A stretch of 64,000 bases of DNA from Streptomyces rubradiris (GCF_016860525.1 NZ_BNEA01000015.1:1984001-2048000), one strand, 5' to 3'; shown: positions 9,070 to 20,404, counted from the stretch's first letter. Numbers and translations: made by a program. The notes: generated by a model from the letters alone, not told the origin.

Positions 9070-9137
9070 GAGTTGCCATCTCTTCCGTGGCCGTACGAAA
9101 CACCGTGGCCGTACCCGTGGCACGGCCAAGGCGTGGG

Positions 9138-9166
9138 CCGGGGGTGCCGTCTGGTGGCACCCCCGG
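9138..9166 (-). promoter_or_regulatory. Intercistronic hairpin between dasA and dasB
   Basis: Perfect 11-bp inverted repeat (CCGGGGGTGCC / GGCACCCCCGG) with a seven-base loop, starting 9 bases after the dasA stop. In operons where the binding protein is needed in excess over the permeases such a hairpin stabilises or partly terminates the proximal transcript (known principle). Its effect here is inferred. Confidence 0.6.
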
Positions 9167-9174
9167 CGCGGTGA

Positions 9175-10449
9175 TTAGTTCTGCTGGGCCAGGCGCTTGT
9201 TGATCTCGTCCTCGACCTGCTGGGCGGCCTGTGCCGGGGACTTACCGTTCAGCACGGACGTCATGTAGGACTTGATCGGGTTGGGGTTGTTCTCCACCGC
9301 GCCCCACTCGGGGATCAGCGGGGTGGTGCCGCCGACCGAGGCACCCGGGGCGATGGCCTCCGCGATCAGGTTGCCCTTGAGGTTGGACTCCAGCGCCTTC
9401 TTGTTCGGGATGACGCCGTTGAGCTTGGCAAGCTGGCCCTCGTACTGGTCGGACAGCGCGATCCGCAGGAACTCCTTGGCCAGGGCCTGCTTCTTGCTGC
9501 CCGCGGCGACGGCGAGGTTGGAGCCGCCGAGGAAGACGCTCTCGGGCTTGTCCGCGCTCTCGCCGGGGATGGGGAAGTAGCCGAGGTCCTTCTCGATGGC
9601 CTTGTTCGCGTTGACCGCGGTGGCGGCCTCCCAGCCCATGCCGATGAACGCGCCGGTCTTGCCGTTGGCGAACACCTCGGCCTGCTGCGGGGTGGCCTCG
9701 TCCTTGTCCTTGGGGGCCTGGGAGTAGGAGGCGTACTTCTTGTAGATCTCCATGGCCTTGGCGACCTTGGGGTCATCGAGGTTGGAGACGTACTTGTCGC
9801 CCTGCTTCTTCACCAGGTCGGCGCCCTGGCCGATGGTCAGGCCGTCGAAGAAGTACCAGTTCTGGCCGGGCAGGTAGATCGGCTCGGCGTCGGTCTTCTT
9901 GTCGATGGTCTCCAGGTCCTTGAAGAACTCGTCCCGGGTCTTGGGGACGTCCTTGATGCCGGCCTGGGCCCAGATCTTCTTGTTGTAGATGACCACGCGG
10001 CTGGTGAAGTACCAGGGAGCGGCGTACTGCTTGCCGTCGTAGACGGAGGACTGCGAGACCGACGGCGTCCAGTCGGCGCCGATCTCCTTCTTCAGGTCGT
10101 CCAGTTCGGCGAGGCCGCCGGTGGCCGCGTAGGCCGGGGTCTGGGTGTTGCCGACCTCGATCACGTCTGGCGGGGTGGACTCGGAGAGGGCGGTGGTGAT
10201 CTTCTGCTGGATCCCGTCCCACTTCTGGGTCTCGAACTTCACCTTGGCGCCGGTCTTCTTCTCGAACGCGGCCGACACGTCCTTGACCCACTGGTCCGGG
10301 GTGGAGCCGTCCATCGCCCAGACGGTGAGCGTCTGGCCCTTGAAGCTGTCCGGTCCCGCGTTGCCCTCGTCGCCGTCGTCCCCGCCGCACGCCGACACGG
10401 AGACCATCATGCCCGCGATCACTATCGCGGCCGCAAGCTTGCGCTTCAC
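9175..10449 (-). CDS. dasA: DasA, chitobiose-binding lipoprotein
   Basis: 424 residues from GTG at 10449, which has GAGGAGGG four bases upstream; a longer frame to 10542 lacks this site. A lipoprotein signal peptide (KRKLAAAIVIAGMMVSVSAC) ends at the lipobox cysteine, followed by an Asp/Gly linker and an extracellular sugar-binding domain of family 1. It captures chitobiose outside the membrane for DasBC. Three dre-like operators sit between it and dasR, so GlcNAc-phosphate-relieved repression by DasR is expected. Confidence 0.92.
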   Translation of the reverse strand: MKRKLAAAIVIAGMMVSVSACGGDDGDEGNAGPDSFKGQTLTVWAMDGSTPDQWVKDVSAAFEKKTGAKVKFETQKWDGIQQKITTALSESTPPDVIEVGNTQTPAYAATGGLAELDDLKKEIGADWTPSVSQSSVYDGKQYAAPWYFTSRVVIYNKKIWAQAGIKDVPKTRDEFFKDLETIDKKTDAEPIYLPGQNWYFFDGLTIGQGADLVKKQGDKYVSNLDDPKVAKAMEIYKKYASYSQAPKDKDEATPQQAEVFANGKTGAFIGMGWEAATAVNANKAIEKDLGYFPIPGESADKPESVFLGGSNLAVAAGSKKQALAKEFLRIALSDQYEGQLAKLNGVIPNKKALESNLKGNLIAEAIAPGASVGGTTPLIPEWGAVENNPNPIKSYMTSVLNGKSPAQAAQQVEDEINKRLAQQN

Positions 10450-10543
10450 GCCACCCTCCTCAGGGATGCCACTAACCCCCCACGCCCTCGGCGGTGACCT
10501 GCGGTACGACGCTGTTGCACGTAGGGCTCGGGACCTGGCCACT

Positions 10544-10559
10544 AATGGTGTAGACCAGT
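10544..10559 (+). promoter_or_regulatory. dre-like DasR operator 1
   Basis: AATGGTGTAGACCAGT matches 14 of 16 positions of the dre consensus ACTGGTCTAGACCAGT (consensus from published DasR work). It lies 94 bases upstream of the dasA start. Confidence 0.8.
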
Positions 10560-10568
10560 ACGGTGGAG

Positions 10569-10584
10569 CTTGGCCTAGACCTTT
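10569..10584 (+). promoter_or_regulatory. dre-like DasR operator 2, degenerate
   Basis: CTTGGCCTAGACCTTT-type site sharing 11 of 16 positions with the dre consensus, core CTAGACC intact. Only nine bases from operator 1. Confidence 0.5.
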
Positions 10585-10684
10585 TGGAGTGTCAAGGGTG
10601 GTTCGGGAAGCCGGTCCGGGCCGTTACGAGAAAGTCACCGGAGCGCGTCCCTCCGCGTTCCGTCCCTTTCGCCCGGACCGTTCA

Positions 10685-10700
10685 GTTGGACTAGACCATA
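10685..10700 (+). promoter_or_regulatory. dre-like DasR operator 3, near dasR
   Basis: GTTGGACTAGACCATA, 11 of 16 positions of the dre consensus with the CTAGACCA core. Placed 52 bases before the dasR start, suited to autoregulation. Confidence 0.6.
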
Positions 10701-10752
10701 CGGGAGTTGGTCGCTATAACGGGAGCCCATCGACACAGCCGGGAAGGCAGGC

Positions 10753-11601
10753 ATGACCACCGACGTCAGCAGCGCCCATCCGTACCGGGGGGCGCCCGGC
10801 CGCACCGCGCGCGTGCCGAAGTACTACCGGATCAAGCAGCAGCTCCTGACGATGGCCGAAGCGCTGCAACCCGGTTCGGCCATGCCCGCCGAACGGCTGC
10901 TCGCCGTCCGGTTCGACACCTCCCGGACCACCGTGCGCCAAGCCCTGCAGGAGCTCGTCGGCGAGGGGCGGCTCGACCGGATCCAGGGCAAGGGCACCTT
11001 CGTGGCCCAGCCCAAGCTGTACCGCACGCTCCAGCTCACCTCGCACACCGAGGACATGCGGGCCCAGGGCCTCACCCCGGCCTCGCAGGTGCTGGACATC
11101 GGGGAGGTGCCGGCCGACGAACAGCTGGCGGGCCTGCTCGGCATCGGGATCGGCGAACGGGTGCTGCGCATCGAGCGGCTGCGGCTGGCCAGCGGCGACC
11201 CGATGGCGATCGAGACGACCCACCTGTCCGTGCGCCGCTTCCCCGGCCTGCGCCGCTCGCTGGCCACCTACCCGTCGCTGTACACGGCGCTCGCCGAGGT
11301 CTACGGCGTCCATCTGGCCGAGGCGGACGAGACCATCGAGACGTCGCTGTCCACCCCGCGCGAGGCCCAGTTGCTGGCCACCGACGTGGGGCTGCCGATG
11401 CTGCTGCTGTCCCGGCACTCGCGGGACGCGCAGGGCACCCCGGTGGAGTGGGTGCGCTCGGTCTACCGCGGCTCCCGCTACAAGTTCGTCGCCGCCCTGC
11501 GCCGGCCGGGCGGCACGGTGGTCCGACGCGTACCGGCCCCGCCGGCCGTGGACGGCCCGGAAACCGGCGGGGAGCGGGTCACGGCCCTGGAGGGGCTGTG
11601 A
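10753..11601 (+). CDS. dasR: DasR, GntR/HutC-family regulator
   Basis: 282 residues. N-terminal winged helix (about 23-90) with [21 protein letters not shown] as recognition region and the wing [13 protein letters not shown]-terminal UTRA/HutC ligand domain (about 100-245) ending [11 protein letters not shown], plus a 30-residue extra tail. From memory it is very close to S. coelicolor DasR through the whole UTRA domain. It binds dre sites and is released by phosphorylated aminosugars (established), linking chitin use to development and antibiotics. GGAAGG lies just upstream of the ATG. Confidence 0.92.
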   Translation: MTTDVSSAHPYRGAPGRTARVPKYYRIKQQLLTMAEALQPGSAMPAERLLAVRFDTSRTTVRQALQELVGEGRLDRIQGKGTFVAQPKLYRTLQLTSHTEDMRAQGLTPASQVLDIGEVPADEQLAGLLGIGIGERVLRIERLRLASGDPMAIETTHLSVRRFPGLRRSLATYPSLYTALAEVYGVHLAEADETIETSLSTPREAQLLATDVGLPMLLLSRHSRDAQGTPVEWVRSVYRGSRYKFVAALRRPGGTVVRRVPAPPAVDGPETGGERVTALEGL

Positions 11602-11637
11602 CCCGAGGAGGAGCGGGCGACGGCCCGGGCGGGTCGT

Positions 11638-11820
11638 CAACCGGCAGCGAGCGGGAAGCCGACGACAGCCGGCCCGGACCTCGAACCGGCAGGAAGCCGA
11701 CCGACCGCAGCCGCCCGGACGGGCCGTGAACCGGCTGGGAGCCGCCCCACAGCCGTCCGGACGGGCCGTTGAGCGGCCAGGGAGCCCGCGACAGCCGCCG
11801 GACGGGTCACTGAACCGGTG
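11638..11820. repeat. Degenerate 41-45-bp tandem repeat downstream of dasR
   Basis: Four imperfect units each open with (G)AACCGGC or GAGCGGCC (at about 11638, 11683, 11728, 11771, and a fifth start at 11812) and contain AGCC-G...ACAGCCG-CCGGACGGG. It fills the whole space between the dasR stop and the next gene and shows no convincing reading frame. Confidence 0.65.
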
Positions 11821-11829
11821 GCGCGGGGC

Positions 11830-13912
<2,083 letters not shown>

Positions 13913-14072
13913 GGCCGTTCCTCCCTCCGGGGCGGGTCAGCCCGTCCCCCGACGGTATCGCGGACCGTTGACTGCCGTCACCAGCCCGCTACGCTCGAAG
14001 CGCGAGCCCACCAGGAAGCCCGTTCGGGCGGCCAGGCCCGGACCCGGAGTCACGGCAAGGGGGCCCATCGTC

Positions 14073-15665
14073 ATGCATCCCTCGGCCCACGTCGACACGT
14101 TCGCGCGCGACCATCTGCCCCCGCCGCACGAGTGGCCCGAGCTGCGGTTCGACCTGCCTGAACTGCGCTACCCCGCCCGGCTGAACTGCGCCGCGGAGCT
14201 GCTGGACCACGCCGACGCGGCCCGCCCGGCGTTCCGCACCGCGACCGGCCCCGCCTGGACGTACGGGGACCTGCGCGCCCGTGTCGACCGGATCGCGCAC
14301 GTGCTCACCGGCACCCTGGGCGTGGTCCCGGGCAACCGGGTGCTGCTGCGCGGCCCCACCACGCCGTGGCTGGCCGCCTGCTGGCTGGCCGTGCTGAAGG
14401 CGGGCGCGATCGCGGTCACCGTGCTGGCCCGGCAGCGCCCGCAGGAGCTGGCGGAGATGTGCGCCATCGCCCGGATCACGCACGCGCTGTGCGACGTGCG
14501 GGCGGTGGACGACCTGCTGCGGGCGGCCGTACCGGGGCTGCGCGTCACGACGTACGGCGGTGACGGGCCCGACGACCTGCTGCGCCGCCCGGCCCCCACC
14601 GCCCCCTACCCGGCGGTGGACACCGCCTCCGACGACGTCGCCCTGATCGCGTTCACCTCCGGCACCACGGGCCGCCCGAAGGGGTGCATGCACTTCCACC
14701 GGGACGTACTGGCGACAGCCGACACGTTCTCCCGGCATGTGGTGCGCCCCCATGAGGACGACGTGTTCACCGGCAGTCCCCCGCTCGGCTTCACCTTCGG
14801 CCTCGGCGGGCTGGTGATCTTCCCGCTGCGGGCCGGGGCCAGCAGCCTTCTGCTCGAACAGGCGGGCCCCCGGCAGCTGCTGCCCGCGATCGCCGAGCAC
14901 CGCGTCTCCGTGCTGTTCACCGCGCCGACCGCCTACCGGGCGATGCTGCGCGACCTGGACGGCCACGACCTGTCGTCGCTCAGGCGCTGTGTCTCGGCCG
15001 GCGAGAACCTGCCCGCGGCCACCTGGCGGGCCTGGCACGAGCGCACGGGCCTGCGCCTGATCAACGGCATCGGCGCCACCGAGCTACTGCACATCTTCGT
15101 GTCCGCCGCCGACGAGCACGTCCGGCCCGGCACCACGGGCCTGCCGGTGCCGGGCTGGCGGGCGCGCGTCCAGGACGCCGACGGCCGGCCGGTGCCCGAC
15201 GGCGAGCCCGGTCTGCTGGCCGTGCGCGGCCCGGTCGGCTGCCGCTATCTCGCCGACCCGCGGCAGCGGGAGTACGTGCGCGACGGCTGGAACCTCACCG
15301 GCGACACCTACATACGCGAGGCCGACGGCTATTTCCGGTACGTGGCCCGCGCCGACGACATGATCGTCTCCGCCGGGTACAACATAGCCGGGCCGGAGGT
15401 GGAGGACGCGCTGCTGCGCCATCCCGACGTGGCCGAGACCGCGGTCGTCGGCCGCCCGGACGAGGCCCGCGGTCAGGTGGCCGTCGCCTACACCGTGCTG
15501 CGCCCCGGCGCCCGCCCGGACCCCGAGGCGCTGCGCGCGTTCCTCATCGCGGAACTCGCGCCCTACAAGTGCCCGCGCGAGTTCGTCTTCCTCGACGCGC
15601 TGCCCCGCACGGCCACCGGCAAGGTGCAGCGGTTCCTGCTGCGCACCGGTGGTGACCAGCCGTGA
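14073..15665 (+). CDS. Aryl-CoA ligase (2-aminobenzoate/benzoate-CoA ligase type)
   Basis: 530 residues, ANL superfamily. The ATP-binding P-loop is FTSGTTGRPKG, then NGIGATELLH, the hinge region GDTYIREADGYFRYVARADDMIVSAGYNI, and the C-terminal PRTATGKVQR lysine. ATG at 14073 follows AAGGGGG. The family converts an aromatic acid, ATP and CoA to aryl-CoA. With the adjacent aryl-CoA hydroxylase/reductase, anthranilate or salicylate is the probable substrate. The stop is 15 bases before the regulator start, so the two are co-transcribed. Confidence 0.85.
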   Translation: MHPSAHVDTFARDHLPPPHEWPELRFDLPELRYPARLNCAAELLDHADAARPAFRTATGPAWTYGDLRARVDRIAHVLTGTLGVVPGNRVLLRGPTTPWLAACWLAVLKAGAIAVTVLARQRPQELAEMCAIARITHALCDVRAVDDLLRAAVPGLRVTTYGGDGPDDLLRRPAPTAPYPAVDTASDDVALIAFTSGTTGRPKGCMHFHRDVLATADTFSRHVVRPHEDDVFTGSPPLGFTFGLGGLVIFPLRAGASSLLLEQAGPRQLLPAIAEHRVSVLFTAPTAYRAMLRDLDGHDLSSLRRCVSAGENLPAATWRAWHERTGLRLINGIGATELLHIFVSAADEHVRPGTTGLPVPGWRARVQDADGRPVPDGEPGLLAVRGPVGCRYLADPRQREYVRDGWNLTGDTYIREADGYFRYVARADDMIVSAGYNIAGPEVEDALLRHPDVAETAVVGRPDEARGQVAVAYTVLRPGARPDPEALRAFLIAELAPYKCPREFVFLDALPRTATGKVQRFLLRTGGDQP

Positions 15666-15680
15666 TGCCGACGACCTAAA

Positions 15681-16493
15681 ATGATCAACGTGTCCGACCA
15701 GCACGCCCCCCGGTCCCTCATCGTCACGCTCTACGGCGCGTACGGCCGCTCCCTGCCCGGCCCGGTGCCCGTCGCCGAGCTGATCCGGCTCCTGGCCGCG
15801 GTCGGCGTGGACGCGCCCTCCGTACGCTCCTCGGTGTCCCGGCTCAAGCGGCGCGGTCTGCTGCTGCCGGCCCGCACGGCGTCCGGCGCGGCCGGCTACG
15901 AACTGTCGCCCGACGCACGCCAGTTGCTGGAGGACGGCGACCGGCGCGTCTACGCGGGCGCGCCCGCGGCGGACGAGGGCTGGGTGCTCGCGGTGTTCTC
16001 GGTCCCGGAGTCGGAGCGGCAGAAGCGGCACGTGCTGCGCTCCCGGCTGGCCGGCCTGGGCTTCGGCACCGCCGCGCCGGGGGTGTGGATCGCCCCGGCC
16101 CGGCTGTACGAGGAGACGGAACACACCCTGCGCCGGCTGCGGCTGGACGCGTACGTGGACTTCTTCCGCGGCGAGCACCTGGGTTTCGCGCCCACGGCGG
16201 AGGCGGTGGCCCGCTGGTGGGACCTGGCCGCGATCGCCAAGGAGCACGAGCGCTTCCTGGACGCGCACGCGCCGGTGCTGCGAGCGTGGTCCCGGCGCCC
16301 GGACACCCCGCCCGAGGAGGCCTACCGCGACTACCTCCTCGCCCTCGACTCCTGGCGCCACCTCCCCTACACCGACCCGGGCCTGCCCGCCCGCCTGCTG
16401 CCGCCCGACTGGCCCGGCGTCCGCTCGGCGGAGGTCTTCCGCGGCCTGCACGAACGCCTGCGGGACGCGGGGGCGCGGTTCGTAGGTCTCTGA
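15681..16493 (+). CDS. PaaX-family transcriptional regulator
   Basis: 270 residues. N-terminal winged helix (DAPSVRSSVSRLKRRGLL, around 40-60) and the long PaaX C-terminal domain (WVLAVFSVPESERQKRHVLRSRLAGLGFGTAAPGVWIAP). PaaX proteins repress aromatic-CoA catabolism and are released by an aryl-CoA (established for phenylacetyl-CoA). Here the effector is probably the CoA ester made by the upstream ligase. It ends 7 bases from the convergent monooxygenase/reductase gene. Confidence 0.88.
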   Translation: MINVSDQHAPRSLIVTLYGAYGRSLPGPVPVAELIRLLAAVGVDAPSVRSSVSRLKRRGLLLPARTASGAAGYELSPDARQLLEDGDRRVYAGAPAADEGWVLAVFSVPESERQKRHVLRSRLAGLGFGTAAPGVWIAPARLYEETEHTLRRLRLDAYVDFFRGEHLGFAPTAEAVARWWDLAAIAKEHERFLDAHAPVLRAWSRRPDTPPEEAYRDYLLALDSWRHLPYTDPGLPARLLPPDWPGVRSAEVFRGLHERLRDAGARFVGL

Positions 16494-16500
16494 TACTCCG

Positions 16501-18939
16501 TCAACCACCCAGCGAAAGACGGGGCTTGGAGGCATCCGTGCGGCCGGTTCGGGGTGGGCGGCTGCCGGCCCGGTAGGGGGCGGGCCAGGGGGCGCCGGAG
16601 CCCTCGTAGCCCTGCTCGGCCGCCGCGTGCAGGGTCCAGTGCGGGTCGTACAGGTGCGGACGGCCCAGGGCGCACAGGTCGGTACGGCCCGCCAGGATCA
16701 GCGAGTTGACGTCGTCCCAGGAGGAGATCGCGCCGACCGCGATCACCGGTACGCGGACCTCGTGCCGGATGCGGTCGGCGAACGGCGTCTGGTACGACCG
16801 CCCGTACTCCGGGCGTTCCTCCGCCACCACCTGCCCGGTGGACACGTCGATGGCGTCGGCGCCGTGCGCGGCGAAGGCGCGGGCGATCTCCACGGCGTCC
16901 TCGGCGCCCGTCCCGCCGTCGGCCCAGTCGGTGGCCGAGATCCGGACGGTCATCGGCCGCTCGGCCGGCCACACCCCGCGTACGGCGTCGAAGACCTCCA
17001 GCGGGAAGCGCAGGCGCCGCTCGAAGGAACCGCCGTAGGCGTCGGTGCGGTGATTGGTGAGCGGGGAGAGGAAGCCGGAGAGCAGATAGCCGTGGCCGCA
17101 GTGCAGTTCGAGCAGGTCGAAGCCGGCCCGGGCGGCCCGCCAGGCGGCCGCGGTGAACTGCTCGCGGATGTCGGTGAGCCGGGCCCGGGACAGCTCGCGC
17201 GGTATCTGGCTGCCCGGCTTGTACGGCAGCGGGGAGGCGGCCACGAGCGGCCAGTTGCCGGTGGGCAGCGGCTCGTCGATGCCCTCCCACATCAGTTTCG
17301 TGGACCCCTTGCGGCCACTGTGCCCGAGCTGGACGCCGATCGCGGTGCCCGGGGACTGCCGGTGCACGAAGTCGGTGACGCGCCGCCACGCCTCGGTCTG
17401 CCGGCCGGTGTAGAGGCCGGCGCAGCCCGGGGTGATCCGGCCCTCCGGGCTGACGCACACCATCTCGGTCATCACCAGACCGGCCCCGCCGAGCGCCCGG
17501 GCACCCAGGTGGACGAGGTGGAAGTCGCCGGGGACGCCGTCGGCGGCCGAGTACATGTCCATCGGTGACACCACGACCCGGTTGCGCAGGGTCAGGCCGC
17601 GCAGCCGGAACGGGGTGAACATCGGCGGCGTGCCGGGCGGGCAGCCGAACTCGCGCTCCACGGACTCGGTGAAGCGGGCGTCGCGCAGCCGCAGGTTGTC
17701 GTGGGTGACGCGGCGGGAGCGGGTGAGCAGGTTGAAGGCGAACTGGCGGGGCGGCTGGCGCAGATACAGCCGTATGTTCTCGAACCATTCCAGGCTGGCC
17801 CGCGCGGCCCGCTGGGTGGAGGCGACGACGGGCCTGCGCTCCTCCTCGTAGGCCGCCAGCGCGCGGGGCACGTCCGGCTGCTCCTCCAGGCAGGCGGCCA
17901 GGGCGAGGGCGTCCTCGACGGCGAGTTTGGTGCCGGAGCCGATGGAGAAGTGCACGGTGTGCGCGGCGTCGCCGAGGAGGACGACGTTGCCGTGCGACCA
18001 GCGGTCGTTGACGACCGTACGGAAGCTGGTCCAGGCGGAGTTCCCGGAGCGCAGCGGGCGTCCGCGCAGGGCGTCGGCGAAGAGCTTGGCGCAGCGCTCG
18101 GCGGATTCGCGCGGGGTGAGGTCACCGTGGCCCGCGGCCCGCCAGACCTCCTCGCGCATCTCGATGATCACGGTGGAGGCGCCGAAATGATTCTGCGGCC
18201 CGGAGGGCCCCGTTGAGGGGTGGTGGTCGGGCGACGGGCGGGCGTAGGGGTAGCCGTGCAGCTGCACAACGCCGTGTTCCGTCTCCGCGATCTCGAAGCG
18301 GAAGGCGTCGAAGGCGAAGTCGGCGGCGAGCCAGATGTAGCGGCAGCGGTGTTCGGTCACCTGGGGGCGGAAGACGTGGGCGTAGGTCTCACGGGTGGCG
18401 CTGTGCACCCCGTCGGCGGCGATGACCAGGTCGTACTCGGCGCTCAGGGTGTCCGGGTGGGGGGCCTCGGTGCGGAAGTGGAGTCGTACGCCGAGGGAGC
18501 GGCAGCGCTCGTGCAGGATTTCGAGGAGCCGGTGGCGGCCCAGCGCGGCGAAGCCGTGGCCGCCGGAGCGGTGGCGCCTCCCCCGGTGCACGATGTCGAT
18601 GGCGTCCCAGCGGACGAAGTCCCGCCGTAACGCTTCGTGGACGACCGGGTCGGCGTGTTCGATGCCGCCGAGGGTCTCGTCGGACAGGACCACGCCGAAG
18701 CCGAAGGTCTCGTCGGGGGCGTTGCGTTCCCAGACGGTGATGTCACGGGCGGGGTCGAGGCGTTTGAGGAGGGCCGCGGCGTAGAGCCCTCCGGGGCCGC
18801 CGCCGATTATCGCGACGCGTAGGGGGTGGTTTCTCGTCGCCGGCGGATGCGGGCCGTCCGTGGTCACTCGCGCCCCGCGGCGGAGCCGCATATCAGCAGA
18901 GCCCCGCGCCCCTGGGGCCGGTTTCCCTGAGGTCGGCAT
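16501..18939 (-). CDS. Aryl-CoA monooxygenase/reductase fusion (salicylyl-CoA 5-hydroxylase or 2-aminobenzoyl-CoA type)
   Basis: 812 residues and two enzymes in one chain. Residues about 40-410 are a FAD hydroxylase with GGGPGG near the start and GDAAHTVHFSIGSGTKLAVEDA. Residues about 425-790 are an Old-Yellow-Enzyme oxidoreductase (FTPFRLRGLTLRNRVVVSPM, HCGHGYLLSGFLSPL, TDAYGGSFERR). This architecture is known for 2-aminobenzoyl-CoA monooxygenase/reductase and the related salicylyl-CoA 5-hydroxylase. ATG at 18939 follows GGGAGG and sits 6 bases after the crotonase stop. Confidence 0.88.
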   Translation of the reverse strand: MPTSGKPAPGARGSADMRLRRGARVTTDGPHPPATRNHPLRVAIIGGGPGGLYAAALLKRLDPARDITVWERNAPDETFGFGVVLSDETLGGIEHADPVVHEALRRDFVRWDAIDIVHRGRRHRSGGHGFAALGRHRLLEILHERCRSLGVRLHFRTEAPHPDTLSAEYDLVIAADGVHSATRETYAHVFRPQVTEHRCRYIWLAADFAFDAFRFEIAETEHGVVQLHGYPYARPSPDHHPSTGPSGPQNHFGASTVIIEMREEVWRAAGHGDLTPRESAERCAKLFADALRGRPLRSGNSAWTSFRTVVNDRWSHGNVVLLGDAAHTVHFSIGSGTKLAVEDALALAACLEEQPDVPRALAAYEEERRPVVASTQRAARASLEWFENIRLYLRQPPRQFAFNLLTRSRRVTHDNLRLRDARFTESVEREFGCPPGTPPMFTPFRLRGLTLRNRVVVSPMDMYSAADGVPGDFHLVHLGARALGGAGLVMTEMVCVSPEGRITPGCAGLYTGRQTEAWRRVTDFVHRQSPGTAIGVQLGHSGRKGSTKLMWEGIDEPLPTGNWPLVAASPLPYKPGSQIPRELSRARLTDIREQFTAAAWRAARAGFDLLELHCGHGYLLSGFLSPLTNHRTDAYGGSFERRLRFPLEVFDAVRGVWPAERPMTVRISATDWADGGTGAEDAVEIARAFAAHGADAIDVSTGQVVAEERPEYGRSYQTPFADRIRHEVRVPVIAVGAISSWDDVNSLILAGRTDLCALGRPHLYDPHWTLHAAAEQGYEGSGAPWPAPYRAGSRPPRTGRTDASKPRLSLGG

Positions 18940-18945
18940 GGAAGC

Positions 18946-19773
18946 TCACCTCCCCCGCCACTTCGGCGCGCGCTTCGCCGTGAAGGCCGCGTGGAACTCC
19001 GCGTAGTCCTCGCCGGTCATCAGCAGGGACTGGGTGGCGGCGTCCAGTTCGACCGAGGCGGCCAGCGGCATGTCCAGTTCGGCCGTGAGCAGGGCCTTGG
19101 TCTGGGCGTGGGCCAGGGCTGGGCCGTCGGCCAGGCGGCGGGCCAGGGCGGCGGCCGACTCGTCCGCCCGGCCCTCCTCGGCCAGCTCGCTGATCAGGCC
19201 GATGCGCTCGGCCTCGGGGGCCCGGACCGGGTCGCCGAGCATGAGCAGGCGGGTGGCGTGGCCGAGGCCGACGACCCGGGGCAGCAGATAGGCCGCGCCC
19301 ATGTCGCCGCCGGACAGGCCGACCCGGGTGAAGAGGAACGCGAACCGGGCCGAGGGGTCGGCGACCCGGAAGTCCGCCGCGAGGGCGAGGACCGCGCCGG
19401 CGCCGGCCGCCACGCCGTGCACCGCGGCGATCACCGGGAACGGGCACTCCCGGACCGCCCGCACGACCTGCCCGGTCATCCGGTTGAAGTCGAGCAGCCG
19501 GGCGGTGTCCATGGCGAGGGTGGCGCCGATGATCTCGTCCACGTCGCCGCCGGAGCAGAAGCCGCGGCCCTCGCCGGCCAGCACCAGGGCCCGTACCGCG
19601 CGCTCCCGGGACAGCTCGGCGAGCAGGTCGCGCAGGTCGGCGTAGGCGCCGAAGGTGAGGGCGTTGAGCTTCTCGGGGCGGGCGAGGGTGACGGTGGCGA
19701 CCTGGTCGGCGATCCGCACCCGCAGATGCTCCCAGTCGCCGGTGCGGGCGGCCGAGCCGGTGAAGGGACTCAT
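18946..19773 (-). CDS. Enoyl-CoA hydratase/isomerase (crotonase)
   Basis: 275 residues from ATG at 19773 (AAGGAGG upstream). Oxyanion-hole segments GFCSGGDVDE and HGVAAGAGAVLALAADFRVA are present, followed by GLSGGDMGAAYLLPRVVG. The usual second catalytic Glu region holds Asp in GGDMG. It is first in an operon with the aryl-CoA monooxygenase/reductase and probably hydrates an alicyclic enoyl-CoA formed after ring reduction. Confidence 0.85.
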   Translation of the reverse strand: MSPFTGSAARTGDWEHLRVRIADQVATVTLARPEKLNALTFGAYADLRDLLAELSRERAVRALVLAGEGRGFCSGGDVDEIIGATLAMDTARLLDFNRMTGQVVRAVRECPFPVIAAVHGVAAGAGAVLALAADFRVADPSARFAFLFTRVGLSGGDMGAAYLLPRVVGLGHATRLLMLGDPVRAPEAERIGLISELAEEGRADESAAALARRLADGPALAHAQTKALLTAELDMPLAASVELDAATQSLLMTGEDYAEFHAAFTAKRAPKWRGR

Positions 19774-19838
19774 GACGTGCGGCCTCCTTGGGGGACGGTG
19801 CCGTACGGTGCGCTCCCCCATGAAGTTATCACCGGTTT

Positions 19839-19852
19839 GTGACCATCGTCAC
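19839..19852. promoter_or_regulatory. Candidate operator GTGAC-N4-GTCAC
   Basis: A perfect inverted repeat with five-base arms 66 bases upstream of the crotonase start. Might serve the PaaX-type regulator or a CRP-like factor; unproven. Confidence 0.3.
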
Positions 19853-19966
19853 GATGGCGCGACAGAAACGGGGCGGTCGACCGGCCCGGCGACGGCCGTG
19901 CCCCGCCGGGCCCGTACCATGCCTGGAGTCGGACAGCAGGACAGCCTGCTCCATGAAGGACTCGCC

Positions 19967-20404
19967 GTGCACGAACCCCCCGCCGAATCGGCCTCCTGGC
20001 GCATCGCGCTGCCGCACACCGCGGCGGCGGTGCCCGTGGCGCGCGCCCTGGTGCGCACGGCCCTCACCGAGGTCGACCACGTGACCGACTGCGACACGGC
20101 CGAGCTGCTGACCGCCGAGCTGGTGGCCAACGCGGTGGAGCACACCGCCGGGCGCGGCCCGATAGAGCTGGTGGTGGAGTTGCGGCCGACCGGCTGCCAG
20201 GTCGAGGTGCACGACCCGGACCCGGCGCCGCCCGGCCGGCTGACCGCGCCGGTGCTCGAGGAGCCCGACGTGTGGCAGGAGGACGGGCGCGGGCTGCTGC
20301 TGATCCGGGCCCTGAGCTCCTCCTGCGGTCACCGCCCCACCCCCTCGGGCAAGGCGGTGTGGTTCAGACTGCCTGTGGTTCCCGCTCGGCCCCGGCCGGC
20401 GTGA
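19967..20404 (+). CDS. HATPase_c regulatory ATP-binding protein (RsbW-like)
   Basis: 145 residues from GTG at 19967 with AAGGA six bases upstream; an ATG at 19919 in frame is an alternative. Single GHKL ATPase domain: the N-box is LLTAELVANAVEHT and the G-box DGRGLLLIRAL. Streptomycetes have dozens of such stand-alone anti-sigma-kinase-like proteins; most have no known partner. The last 41 bases overlap the convergent permease gene. Confidence 0.8.
   Translation: MHEPPAESASWRIALPHTAAAVPVARALVRTALTEVDHVTDCDTAELLTAELVANAVEHTAGRGPIELVVELRPTGCQVEVHDPDPAPPGRLTAPVLEEPDVWQEDGRGLLLIRALSSSCGHRPTPSGKAVWFRLPVVPARPRPA

Noticed and set aside
13913..14072. Search for PaaX operators between acyl-CoA dehydrogenase and ligase
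   Set aside because: No inverted repeat stood out from the GC-rich background.
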